From positions 12,562,496 to 12,626,495 of the forward strand of contig OZ024936.1 in NCBI GenBank assembly GCA_964017235.1: DNA of 64,000 nucleotides, written 5' to 3'. Shown piece by piece: positions 25,618 to 38,949 of this stretch (the first letter of the stretch is position 1; every line of letters begins with the position of its first letter). The notes under the pieces were generated by a model, which saw nothing but the letters and a program-made list of their open reading frames with translations, was not told the DNA's origin and ran no database searches. Origin of the DNA: Sabellastarte sp. h YS-2021 (Eukaryota > Annelida > Polychaeta > Sabellida > Sabellidae). Position numbers and translations under genes: made by a program.

Positions 25618-26389
25618 ATGGGGATTTCGTCGTACATGTGTAGATGCCTTACCATCGAGTACGCCAATTTTGGTCGTTCCGAGGGACACCAATTTTTTTC
25701 CACCAATGGATAGAGTGGTCCAGTCTGAGTCTATACAATATAACAGGGTAGGGTCTAAAGACCTTAATTTCGTAGATATGAGCAGAAACAGTATTTCCCA
25801 TTGATTTTAAATGGGGATTTTGTCGTACATGTGTAGATGCCTTACCATCGAGTACGCCAATTTTGGTCGTTCCGAGGGACACCAATTTTTTTCCACCAAT
25901 TGATAGAGTGGTCCAGTCTGAGTCTATACAATATAACAGGGTAGGGTCTAAAGACCTTAATTTCGTAGATATGAGCAAAAACAGTATTTCCCATTGATTT
26001 TAAATGGGGATTTCGTCGTACATGTGTAGATGCCTTACCATCGAGTACGCCAATTTTGGTCGTTCCGAGGGACACCAATTTTTTTCCACCAATGGATAGA
26101 CTGGTCCAGTCTGAGTCTATACAATATAACAGGGTAGGGTCTAAAGACCTTAATTTCGTAGATATGAGCAGAAACAGTATTTCCCATTGATTTTAAATGG
26201 GGATTTTGTCGTACATGTGTAGATGCCTTACCATCGAGTACGCCAATTTTGGTCGTTCCGAGGGACACCAATTTTTTTCCACCAATTGATAGAGTGGTCC
26301 AGTCTGAGTCTATACAATATAACAGGGTAGGGTCTAAAGACCTTAATTTCGTAGATATGAGCAAAAACAGTATTTCCCATTGATTTTAA
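25618..26389. repeat. Four-monomer junction block S1-S5-S6-S5, second copy
   Basis: Same classes as 16612-17383 at an offset of 9,006 bp. It is part of the larger duplication that includes the following 2,935-bp units. Confidence 0.88.
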
Positions 26390-29300
26390 ATGGGGATTTT
26401 GCCATGCATATACACTAGTACAGGTGCCTTACCATCGAGTACGCCAATTTTGGTCGTTCCGAGGGACACCAATTTTTTTCCACCAATGGATAGAGTGGTC
26501 CAGTCTCAGTCTATACAATATAACAGGGTAGGGTCTAAAGACCTTAATTTCGTAGATATGAGCAGAAACAGTATTTCCCATTGATTTTAAATGGGGATTT
26601 CGTCATACATGTGTAGATGCCGTACGATCGAGTACGCCAATTTTGGTCATTCCGAGGGACACCAATTTTTTTCCACCAATGGATAGAGTGGTCCAGTCTG
26701 AGTCTATACAATATAACAGGGTAGGGTCTAAAGACCTTAATTTCGTAGATATGAGCAGAAACAGTATTTCCCATTGATTTTAAATGGGGATTTCGTCGTA
26801 CATGTGTAGATGCCTTACCATCGAGTACGCCAATTTTGGTCGTTCCGAGGGACACCAATTTTTTTCCACCAATGGATAGAGTGGTCCAGTCTGAGTCTAT
26901 ACAATATAACAGGGTAGGGTCTAAAGACCTTAATTTCGTAGATATGAGCAGAAACAGTATTTCCCATTGATTTTAAATGGGGATTTCGTCGTACATGTGT
27001 AGATGCCTTACCATCGAGTACGCCAATTTTGGTCGTTCCGAGGGACACCAATTTTTTTCCACCAATGGATAGACTGGTCCAGTCTGAGTCTATACAATAT
27101 AACAGGGTAGGGTCTAAAGACCTTAATTTCGTAGATATGAGCAGAAACAGTATTTCCCATTGATTTTAAATGGGGATTTCATCACACATGTGTAGATGCC
27201 GTACGATCGAGTACGCCAATTTTGGTCGTTCCGAGGGACACCAATTTTTTTCCACCAATGGATAGAGTGGTCCAGTCTGAGTCTATACAATATAACAGGG
27301 TAGGGTCTAAAGACCTTAATTTCGTAGATATGAGCAGAAACAGTATTTCCCATTGATTTTAAATGGGGATTTCGTCGTACATGTGTAGATGCCTTACCAT
27401 CGAGTACGCCAATTTTGGTCGTTCCGAGGGACACCAATTTTTTTCCACCAATGGATAGAGTGGTCCAGTCTGAGTCTATACAATATAACAGGGTAGGGTC
27501 TAAAGACCTTAATTTCGTAGATATGAGCAGAAAGAGTATTTCCCATTGATTTTAAATGGGGATTTTGCCATGCATATACACTAGTACAGGTGCCTTACCA
27601 TCGAGTACGCCAATTTTGGTCGTTCCGAGGGACACCAATTTTTTTCCACCAATGGATAGAGTGGTCCAGTCTGAGTCTATACAATATAACAGGGTAGGGT
27701 CTAAAGACCTTAATTTCGTAGATATGAGCAGAAACAGTATTTCCCATTGATTTTAAATGGGGATTTCGTCGTACATGTGTAGATGCCTTACCATCGAGTA
27801 CGCCAATTTTGGTCGTTCCGAGGGACACCAATTTTTTTCCACCAATGGATAGAGTGGTCCAGTCTGAGTCTATACAATATAACAGGGTAGGGTCTAAAGA
27901 CCTTAATTTCGTAGATATGAGCAGAAACAGTATTTCCCATTGATTTTAAATGGGGATTTTGCCATGCATATACACTAGTACAGGTGCCTTACCATCGAGT
28001 ACGCCAATTTTGGTCGTTCCGAGGGACACCAATTTTTTTCCACCAATGGATAGAGTGGTCCAGTCTGAGTCTATACAATATAACAGGGTAGGGTCTAAAG
28101 ACCTTAATTTCGTAGATATGAGCAGAAACAGTATTTCCCATTGATTTTAAATGGGGATTTCGTCATACATGTGTAGATGCCGTACGATCGAGTACGCCAA
28201 TTTTGGTCGTTCCGAGGGACACCAATTTTTTTCCACCAATGGATAGAGTGGTCCAGTCTGAGTCTATACAATATAACAGGGTAGGGTCTAAAGACCTTAA
28301 TTTCGTAGATATGAGCAGAAACAGTATTTCCCATTGATTTTAAATGGGGATTTCGTCGTACATGTGTAGATGCCTTACCATCGAGTACGCCAATTTTGGT
28401 CGTTCCGAGGGACACCAATTTTTTTCCACCAATGGATAGAGTGGTCCAGTCTGAGTCTATACAATATAACAGGGTAGGGTCTAAAGACCTTAATTTCGTA
28501 GATATGAGCAGAAACAGTATTTCCCATTGATTTTAAATGGGGATTTCGTCATACATGTGTAGATGCCTTACCATCGAGTACGCCAATTTTGGTCGTTCCG
28601 AGGGACACCAATTTTTTTCCACCAATGGATAGAGTGGTCCAGTCTGAGTCTATACAATATAACAGGGTAGGGTCTAAAGACCTTAATTTCGTAGATATGA
28701 GCAGAAACAGTATTTCCCATTGATTTTAAATGGGGATTTCGTCGTACATGTGTAGATGCCTTACCATCGAGTACGCCAATTTTGGTCGTTCCGAGGGACA
28801 CCAATTTTTTTCCACCAATGGATAGAGTGGTCCAGTCTGAGTCTATACAATATAACAGGGTAGGGTCTAAAGACCTTAATTTCGTAGATATGAGCAGAAA
28901 CAGTATTTCCCATTGATTTTAAATGGGGATTTTGCCATGCATATACACTAGTACAGGTGCCTTACCATCGAGTACGCCAATTTTGGTCGTTCCGAGGGAC
29001 ACCAATTTTTTTCCACCAATGGATAGAGTGGTCCAGTCTGAGTCTATACAATATAACAGGGTAGGGTCTAAAGACCTTAATTTCGTAGATATGAGCAGAA
29101 ACAGTATTTCCCATTGATTTTAAATGGGGATTTTGCAATGCATATACACTAGTACAGGTGCCTTACCATCGAGTACGCCAATTTTGGTCGTTCCGAGGGA
29201 CACCAATTTTTTTCCACCAATGGATAGACTGGTCCAGTCTGAGTCTATACAATATAACAGGGTAGGGTCTAAAGACCTTAATTTCGTAGATATGAGCAGA

Positions 29301-29517
29301 AACAGTATTTCCCATTGATTTTAAATGGGGATTTTGTCGTACATGTGTAGATGCCTTACCATCGAGTACGCCAATTTTGGTCGTTCCGAGGGACACCAAT
29401 TTTTTTCCACCAATTGATAGAGTGGTCCAGTCTGAGTCTATACAATATAACAGGGTAGGGTCTAAAGACCTTAATTTCGTAGATATGAGCAAAAACAGTA
29501 TTTCCCATTGATTTTAA
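26390..29517. repeat. 15-monomer unit, L1c/S8 lineage, copy 3 with one inserted monomer (3,128 bp)
   Basis: The order is L1c-S2-S1-S6-S8b-S1k-L1-S1-L1-S3-S1-S4b-S1-L1-L2p-S5. It is copy 1 plus one extra 193-bp monomer at 28537 and a CpG to CpA change at 27181. Confidence 0.92.
28537..28729. repeat. Unique monomer S4b, inserted in copy 3
   Basis: This monomer has the CGTCATACAT box of S4, S2 and S3 but the S1-type CCTTACCATCGAG. No other monomer has this combination. It may be the precursor of S4 before its C to G change, or an S3/S1 recombinant. Its presence shifts the offset between the two large copies from 9,006 to 9,199. Confidence 0.9.
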
Positions 29518-31857
29518 ATGGGGATTTTGCCATGCATATACACTAGTACAGGTGCCTTACCATCGAGTACGCCAATTTTGGTCGTTCCGAGGGACACCAA
29601 TTTTTTTCCACCAATGGATAGAGTGGTCCAGTCTCAGTCTATACAATATAACAGGGTAGGGTCTAAAGACCTTAATTTCGTAGATATGAGCAGAAACAGT
29701 ATTTCCCATTGATTTTAAATGGGGATTTCGTCATACATGTGTAGATGCCGTACGATCGAGTACGCCAATTTTGGTCATTCCGAGGGACACCAATTTTTTT
29801 CCACCAATGGATAGAGTGGTCCAGTCTGAGTCTATACAATATAACAGGGTAGGGTCTAAAGACCTTAATTTCGTAGATATGAGCAGAAACAGTATTTCCC
29901 ATTGATTTTAAATGGGGATTTCGTCGTACATGTGTAGATGCCTTACCATCGAGTACGCCAATTTTGGTCGTTCCGAGGGACACCAATTTTTTTCCACCAA
30001 TGGATAGAGTGGTCCAGTCTGAGTCTATACAATATAACAGGGTAGGGTCTAAAGACCTTAATTTCGTAGATATGAGCAGAAACAGTATTTCCCATTGATT
30101 TTAAATGGGGATTTCGTCGTACATGTGTAGATGCCTTACCATCGAGTACGCCAATTTTGGTCGTTCCGAGGGACACCAATTTTTTTCCACCAATGGATAG
30201 ACTGGTCCAGTCTGAGTCTATACAATATAACAGGGTAGGGTCTAAAGACCTTAATTTCGTAGATATGAGCAGAAACAGTATTTCCCATTGATTTTAAATG
30301 GGGATTTCGTCACACATGTGTAGATGCCGTACGATCGAGTACGCCAATTTTGGTCGTTCCGAGGGACACCAATTTTTTTCCACCAATGGATAGAGTGGTC
30401 CAGTCTGAGTCTATACAATATAACAGGGTAGGGTCTAAAGACCTTAATTTCGTAGATATGAGCAGAAACAGTATTTCCCATTGATTTTAAATGGGGATTT
30501 CGTCGTACATGTGTAGATGCCTTACCATCGAGTACGCCAATTTTGGTCGTTCCGAGGGACACCAATTTTTTTCCACCAATGGATAGAGTGGTCCAGTCTG
30601 AGTCTATACAATATAACAGGGTAGGGTCTAAAGACCTTAATTTCGTAGATATGAGCAGAAAGAGTATTTCCCATTGATTTTAAATGGGGATTTTGCCATG
30701 CATATACACTAGTACAGGTGCCTTACCATCGAGTACGCCAATTTTGGTCGTTCCGAGGGACACCAATTTTTTTCCACCAATGGATAGAGTGGTCCAGTCT
30801 GAGTCTATACAATATAACAGGGTAGGGTCTAAAGACCTTAATTTCGTAGATATGAGCAGAAACAGTATTTCCCATTGATTTTAAATGGGGATTTCGTCGT
30901 ACATGTGTAGATGCCTTACCATCGAGTACGCCAATTTTGGTCGTTCCGAGGGACACCAATTTTTTTCCACCAATGGATAGAGTGGTCCAGTCTGAGTCTA
31001 TACAATATAACAGGGTAGGGTCTAAAGACCTTAATTTCGTAGATATGAGCAGAAACAGTATTTCCCATTGATTTTAAATGGGGATTTTGCCATGCATATA
31101 CACTAGTACAGGTGCCTTACCATCGAGTACGCCAATTTTGGTCGTTCCGAGGGACACCAATTTTTTTCCACCAATGGATAGAGTGGTCCAGTCTGAGTCT
31201 ATACAATATAACAGGGTAGGGTCTAAAGACCTTAATTTCGTAGATATGAGCAGAAACAGTATTTCCCATTGATTTTAAATGGGGATTTCGTCATACATGT
31301 GTAGATGCCGTACGATCGAGTACGCCAATTTTGGTCGTTCCGAGGGACACCAATTTTTTTCCACCAATGGATAGAGTGGTCCAGTCTGAGTCTATACAAT
31401 ATAACAGGGTAGGGTCTAAAGACCTTAATTTCGTAGATATGAGCAGAAACAGTATTTCCCATTGATTTTAAATGGGGATTTCGTCGTACATGTGTAGATG
31501 CCTTACCATCGAGTACGCCAATTTTGGTCGTTCCGAGGGACACCAATTTTTTTCCACCAATGGATAGAGTGGTCCAGTCTGAGTCTATACAATATAACAG
31601 GGTAGGGTCTAAAGACCTTAATTTCGTAGATATGAGCAGAAACAGTATTTCCCATTGATTTTAAATGGGGATTTCGTCGTACATGTGTAGATGCCTTACC
31701 ATCGAGTACGCCAATTTTGGTCGTTCCGAGGGACACCAATTTTTTTCCACCAATGGATAGAGTGGTCCAGTCTGAGTCTATACAATATAACAGGGTAGGG
31801 TCTAAAGACCTTAATTTCGTAGATATGAGCAGAAACAGTATTTCCCATTGATTTTAA
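29518..31857. repeat. 15-monomer unit, L1c/S8 lineage, copy 4 (first 12 monomers)
   Basis: The order is L1c-S2-S1-S6-S8-S1k-L1-S1-L1-S3-S1-S1, then L1-L2-S1 at 31858 onward. As in copy 2, the expected L2p-S5 ending is replaced. Confidence 0.9.
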
Positions 31858-34800
31858 ATGGGGATTTTGCCATGCATATACACTAGTACAGGTGCCTTAC
31901 CATCGAGTACGCCAATTTTGGTCGTTCCGAGGGACACCAATTTTTTTCCACCAATGGATAGAGTGGTCCAGTCTGAGTCTATACAATATAACAGGGTAGG
32001 GTCTAAAGACCTTAATTTCGTAGATATGAGCAGAAACAGTATTTCCCATTGATTTTAAATGGGGATTTTGCAATGCATATACACTAGTACAGGTGCCTTA
32101 CCATCGAGTACGCCAATTTTGGTCGTTCCGAGGGACACCAATTTTTTTCCACCAATGGATAGAGTGGTCCAGTCTGAGTCTATACAATATAACAGGGTAG
32201 GGTCTAAAGACCTTAATTTCGTAGATATGAGCAGAAACAGTATTTCCCATTGATTTTAAATGGGGATTTCGTCGTACATGTGTAGATGCCTTACCATCGA
32301 GTACGCCAATTTTGGTCGTTCCGAGGGACACCAATTTTTTTCCACCAATGGATAGAGTGGTCCAGTCTGAGTCTATACAATATAACAGGGTAGGGTCTAA
32401 AGACCTTAATTTCGTAGATATGAGCAGAAACAGTATTTCCCATTGATTTTAAATGGGGATTTTGCCATGCATATACACTAGTACAGGTGCCTTACCATCG
32501 AGTACGCCAATTTTGGTCGTTCCGAGGGACACCAATTTTTTTCCACCAATGGATAGAGTGGTCCAGTCTGAGTCTATACAATATAACAGGGTAGGGTCTA
32601 AAGACCTTAATTTCGTAGATATGAGCAGAAACAGTATTTCCCATTGATTTTAAATGGGGATTTCGTCATACATGTGTAGATGCCGTACGATCGAGTACGC
32701 CAATTTTGGTCATTCCGAGGGACACCAATTTTTTTCCACCAATGGATAGAGTGGTCCAGTCTGAGTCTATACAATATAACAGGGTAGGGTCTAAAGACCT
32801 TAATTTCGTAGATATGAGCAGAAACAGTATTTCCCATTGATTTTAAATGGGGATTTTGCCATGCATATACACTAGTACAGGTGCCTTACCATCGAGTACG
32901 CCAATTTTGGTCGTTCCGAGGGACACCAATTTTTTTCCACCAATGGATAGAGTGGTCCAGTCTGAGTCTATACAATATAACAGGGTAGGGTCTAAAGACC
33001 TTAATTTCGTAGATATGAGCAGAAAGAGTATTTCCCATTGATTTTAAATGGGGATTTTGCCATGCATATACACTAGTACAGGTGCCTTACCATCGAGTAC
33101 GCCAATTTTGGTCGTTCCGAGGGACACCAATTTTTTTCCACCAATGGATAGAGTGGTCCAGTCTGAGTCTATACAATATAACAGGGTAGGGTCTAAAGAC
33201 CTTAATTTCGTAGATATGAGCAGAAACAGTATTTCCCATTGATTTTAAATGGGGATTTCGTCGTACATGTGTAGATGCCTTACCATCGAGTACGCCAATT
33301 TTGGTCGTTCCGAGGGACACCAATTTTTTTCCACCAATGGATAGAGTGGTCCAGTCTGAGTCTATACAATATAACAGGGTAGGGTCTAAAGACCTTAATT
33401 TCGTAGATATGAGCAGAAACAGTATTTCCCATTGATTTTAAATGGGGATTTTGCCATGCATATACACTAGTACAGGTGCCTTACCATCGAGTACGCCAAT
33501 TTTGGTCGTTCCGAGGGACACCAATTTTTTTCCACCAATGGATAGAGTGGTCCAGTCTGAGTCTATACAATATAACAGGGTAGGGTCTAAAGACCTTAAT
33601 TTCGTAGATATGAGCAGAAACAGTATTTCCCATTGATTTTAAATGGGGATTTCGTCATACATGTGTAGATGCCGTACGATCGAGTACGCCAATTTTGGTC
33701 GTTCCGAGGGACACCAATTTTTTTCCACCAATGGATAGAGTGGTCCAGTCTGAGTCTATACAATATAACAGGGTAGGGTCTAAAGACCTTAATTTCGTAG
33801 ATATGAGCAGAAACAGTATTTCCCATTGATTTTAAATGGGGATTTCGTCGTACATGTGTAGATGCCTTACCATCGAGTACGCCAATTTTGGTCGTTCCGA
33901 GGGACACCAATTTTTTTCCACCAATGGATAGAGTGGTCCAGTCTGAGTCTATACAATATAACAGGGTAGGGTCTAAAGACCTTAATTTCGTAGATATGAG
34001 CAGAAACAGTATTTCCCATTGATTTTAAATGGGGATTTCGTCGTACATGTGTAGATGCCTTACCATCGAGTACGCCAATTTTGGTCGTTCCGAGGGACAC
34101 CAATTTTTTTCCACCAATGGATAGAGTGGTCCAGTCTGAGTCTATACAATATAACAGGGTAGGGTCTAAAGACCTTAATTTCGTAGATATGAGCAGAAAC
34201 AGTATTTCCCATTGATTTTAAATGGGGATTTTGCCATGCATATACACTAGTACAGGTGCCTTACCATCGAGTACGCCAATTTTGGTCGTTCCGAGGGACA
34301 CCAATTTTTTTCCACCAATGGATAGAGTGGTCCAGTCTGAGTCTATACAATATAACAGGGTAGGGTCTAAAGACCTTAATTTCGTAGATATGAGCAGAAA
34401 CAGTATTTCCCATTGATTTTAAATGGGGATTTTGCAATGCATATACACTAGTACAGGTGCCTTACCATCGAGTACGCCAATTTTGGTCGTTCCGAGGGAC
34501 ACCAATTTTTTTCCACCAATGGATAGAGTGGTCCAGTCTGAGTCTATACAATATAACAGGGTAGGGTCTAAAGACCTTAATTTCGTAGATATGAGCAGAA
34601 ACAGTATTTCCCATTGATTTTAAATGGGGATTTCGTCGTACATGTGTAGATGCCTTACCATCGAGTACGCCAATTTTGGTCGTTCCGAGGGACACCAATT
34701 TTTTTCCACCAATGGATAGAGTGGTCCAGTCTGAGTCTATACAATATAACAGGGTAGGGTCTAAAGACCTTAATTTCGTAGATATGAGCAGAAACAGTAT

Positions 34801-37800
34801 TTCCCATTGATTTTAAATGGGGATTTTGCCATGCATATACACTAGTACAGGTGCCTTACCATCGAGTACGCCAATTTTGGTCGTTCCGAGGGACACCAAT
34901 TTTTTTCCACCAATGGATAGAGTGGTCCAGTCTGAGTCTATACAATATAACAGGGTAGGGTCTAAAGACCTTAATTTCGTAGATATGAGCAGAAACAGTA
35001 TTTCCCATTGATTTTAAATGGGGATTTCGTCATACATGTGTAGATGCCGTACGATCGAGTACGCCAATTTTGGTCATTCCGAGGGACACCAATTTTTTTC
35101 CACCAATGGATAGAGTGGTCCAGTCTGAGTCTATACAATATAACAGGGTAGGGTCTAAAGACCTTAATTTCGTAGATATGAGCAGAAACAGTATTTCCCA
35201 TTGATTTTAAATGGGGATTTTGCCATGCATATACACTAGTACAGGTGCCTTACCATCGAGTACGCCAATTTTGGTCGTTCCGAGGGACACCAATTTTTTT
35301 CCACCAATGGATAGAGTGGTCCAGTCTGAGTCTATACAATATAACAGGGTAGGGTCTAAAGACCTTAATTTCGTAGATATGAGCAGAAACAGTATTTCCC
35401 ATTGATTTTAAATGGGGATTTTGCCATGCATATACACTAGTACAGGTGCCTTACCATCGAGTACGCCAATTTTGGTCGTTCCGAGGGACACCAATTTTTT
35501 TCCACCAATGGATAGAGTGGTCCAGTCTGAGTCTATACAATATAACAGGGTAGGGTCTAAAGACCTTAATTTCGTAGATATGAGCAGAAACAGTATTTCC
35601 CATTGATTTTAAATGGGGATTTCGTCATACATGTGTAGATGCCGTACGATCGAGTACGCCAATTTTGGTCGTTCCGAGGGACACCAATTTTTTTCCACCA
35701 ATGGATAGAGTGGTCCAGTCTGAGTCTATACAATATAACAGGGTAGGGTCTAAAGACCTTAATTTCGTAGATATGAGCAGAAACAGTATTTCCCATTGAT
35801 TTTAAATGGGGATTTCGTCGTACATGTGTAGATGCCTTACCATCGAGTACGCCAATTTTGGTCGTTCCGAGGGACACCAATTTTTTTCCACCAATGGATA
35901 GAGTGGTCCAGTCTGAGTCTATACAATATAACAGGGTAGGGTCTAAAGACCTTAATTTCGTAGATATGAGCAGAAACAGTATTTCCCATTGATTTTAAAT
36001 GGGGATTTTGCCATGCATATACACTAGTACAGGTGCCTTACCATCGAGTACGCCAATTTTGGTCGTTCCGAGGGACACCAATTTTTTTCCACCAATGGAT
36101 AGAGTGGTCCAGTCTGAGTCTATACAATATAACAGGGTAGGGTCTAAAGACCTTAATTTCGTAGATATGAGCAGAAACAGTATTTCCCATTGATTTTAAA
36201 TGGGGATTTTGCAATGCATATACACTAGTACAGGTGCCTTACCATCGAGTACGCCAATTTTGGTCGTTCCGAGGGACACCAATTTTTTTCCACCAATGGA
36301 TAGAGTGGTCCAGTCTGAGTCTATACAATATAACAGGGTAGGGTCTAAAGACCTTAATTTCGTAGATATGAGCAGAAACAGTATTTCCCATTGATTTTAA
36401 ATGGGGATTTCGTCGTACATGTGTAGATGCCTTACCATCGAGTACGCCAATTTTGGTCGTTCCGAGGGACACCAATTTTTTTCCACCAATGGATAGAGTG
36501 GTCCAGTCTGAGTCTATACAATATAACAGGGTAGGGTCTAAAGACCTTAATTTCGTAGATATGAGCAGAAACAGTATTTCCCATTGATTTTAAATGGGGA
36601 TTTTGCCATGCATATACACTAGTACAGGTGCCTTACCATCGAGTACGCCAATTTTGGTCGTTCCGAGGGACACCAATTTTTTTCCACCAATGGATAGAGT
36701 GGTCCAGTCTGAGTCTATACAATATAACAGGGTAGGGTCTAAAGACCTTAATTTCGTAGATATGAGCAGAAACAGTATTTCCCATTGATTTTAAATGGGG
36801 ATTTCGTCATACATGTGTAGATGCCGTACGATCGAGTACGCCAATTTTGGTCATTCCGAGGGACACCAATTTTTTTCCACCAATGGATAGAGTGGTCCAG
36901 TCTGAGTCTATACAATATAACAGGGTAGGGTCTAAAGACCTTAATTTCGTAGATATGAGCAGAAACAGTATTTCCCATTGATTTTAAATGGGGATTTTGC
37001 CATGCATATACACTAGTACAGGTGCCTTACCATCGAGTACGCCAATTTTGGTCGTTCCGAGGGACACCAATTTTTTTCCACCAATGGATAGAGTGGTCCA
37101 GTCTGAGTCTATACAATATAACAGGGTAGGGTCTAAAGACCTTAATTTCGTAGATATGAGCAGAAACAGTATTTCCCATTGATTTTAAATGGGGATTTCG
37201 TCATACATGTGTAGATGCCGTACGATCGAGTACGCCAATTTTGGTCGTTCCGAGGGACACCAATTTTTTTCCACCAATGGATAGAGTGGTCCAGTCTGAG
37301 TCTATACAATATAACAGGGTAGGGTCTAAAGACCTTAATTTCGTAGATATGAGCAGAAACAGTATTTCCCATTGATTTTAAATGGGGATTTCGTCGTACA
37401 TGTGTAGATGCCTTACCATCGAGTACGCCAATTTTGGTCGTTCCGAGGGACACCAATTTTTTTCCACCAATGGATAGAGTGGTCCAGTCTGAGTCTATAC
37501 AATATAACAGGGTAGGGTCTAAAGACCTTAATTTCGTAGATATGAGCAGAAACAGTATTTCCCATTGATTTTAAATGGGGATTTCGTCGTACATGTGTAG
37601 ATGCCTTACCATCGAGTACGCCAATTTTGGTCGTTCCGAGGGACACCAATTTTTTTCCACCAATGGATAGAGTGGTCCAGTCTGAGTCTATACAATATAA
37701 CAGGGTAGGGTCTAAAGACCTTAATTTCGTAGATATGAGCAGAAACAGTATTTCCCATTGATTTTAAATGGGGATTTTGCCATGCATATACACTAGTACA

Positions 37801-38949
37801 GGTGCCTTACCATCGAGTACGCCAATTTTGGTCGTTCCGAGGGACACCAATTTTTTTCCACCAATGGATAGAGTGGTCCAGTCTGAGTCTATACAATATA
37901 ACAGGGTAGGGTCTAAAGACCTTAATTTCGTAGATATGAGCAGAAACAGTATTTCCCATTGATTTTAAATGGGGATTTTGCCATGCATATACACTAGTAC
38001 AGGTGCCTTACCATCGAGTACGCCAATTTTGGTCGTTCCGAGGGACACCAATTTTTTTCCACCAATGGATAGAGTGGTCCAGTCTGAGTCTATACAATAT
38101 AACAGGGTAGGGTCTAAAGACCTTAATTTCGTAGATATGAGCAGAAACAGTATTTCCCATTGATTTTAAATGGGGATTTCGTCATACATGTGTAGATGCC
38201 GTACGATCGAGTACGCCAATTTTGGTCATTCCGAGGGACACCAATTTTTTTCCACCAATGGATAGAGTGGTCCAGTCTGAGTCTATACAATATAACAGGG
38301 TAGGGTCTAAAGACCTTAATTTCGTAGATATGAGCAGAAACAGTATTTCCCATTGATTTTAAATGGGGATTTTGCCATGCATATACACTAGTACAGGTGC
38401 CTTACCATCGAGTACGCCAATTTTGGTCGTTCCGAGGGACACCAATTTTTTTCCACCAATGGATAGAGTGGTCCAGTCTGAGTCTATACAATATAACAGG
38501 GTAGGGTCTAAAGACCTTAATTTCGTAGATATGAGCAGAAACAGTATTTCCCATTGATTTTAAATGGGGATTTCGTCGTACATGTGTAGATGCCTTACCA
38601 TCGAGTACGCCAATTTTGGTCGTTCCGAGGGACACCAATTTTTTTCCACCAATGGATAGAGTGGTCCAGTCTGAGTCTATACAATATAACAGGGTAGGGT
38701 CTAAAGACCTTAATTTCGTAGATATGAGCAGAAACAGTATTTCCCATTGATTTTAAATGGGGATTTCGTCGTACATGTGTAGATGCCTTACCATCGAGTA
38801 CGCCAATTTTGGTCGTTCCGAGGGACACCAATTTTTTTCCACCAATGGATAGAGTGGTCCAGTCTGAGTCTATACAATATAACAGGGTAGGGTCTAAAGA
38901 CCTTAATTTCGTAGATATGAGCAGAAACAGTATTTCCCATTGATTTTAA
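31858..38949. repeat. Long-monomer-rich block, second copy (36 monomers)
   Basis: Same class order as 144-7235. Sub-block starts are 31858, 34222, 35999 and 37768. The L1k monomer at 32847 (G at 33026) matches the one at 1133. Confidence 0.92.
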
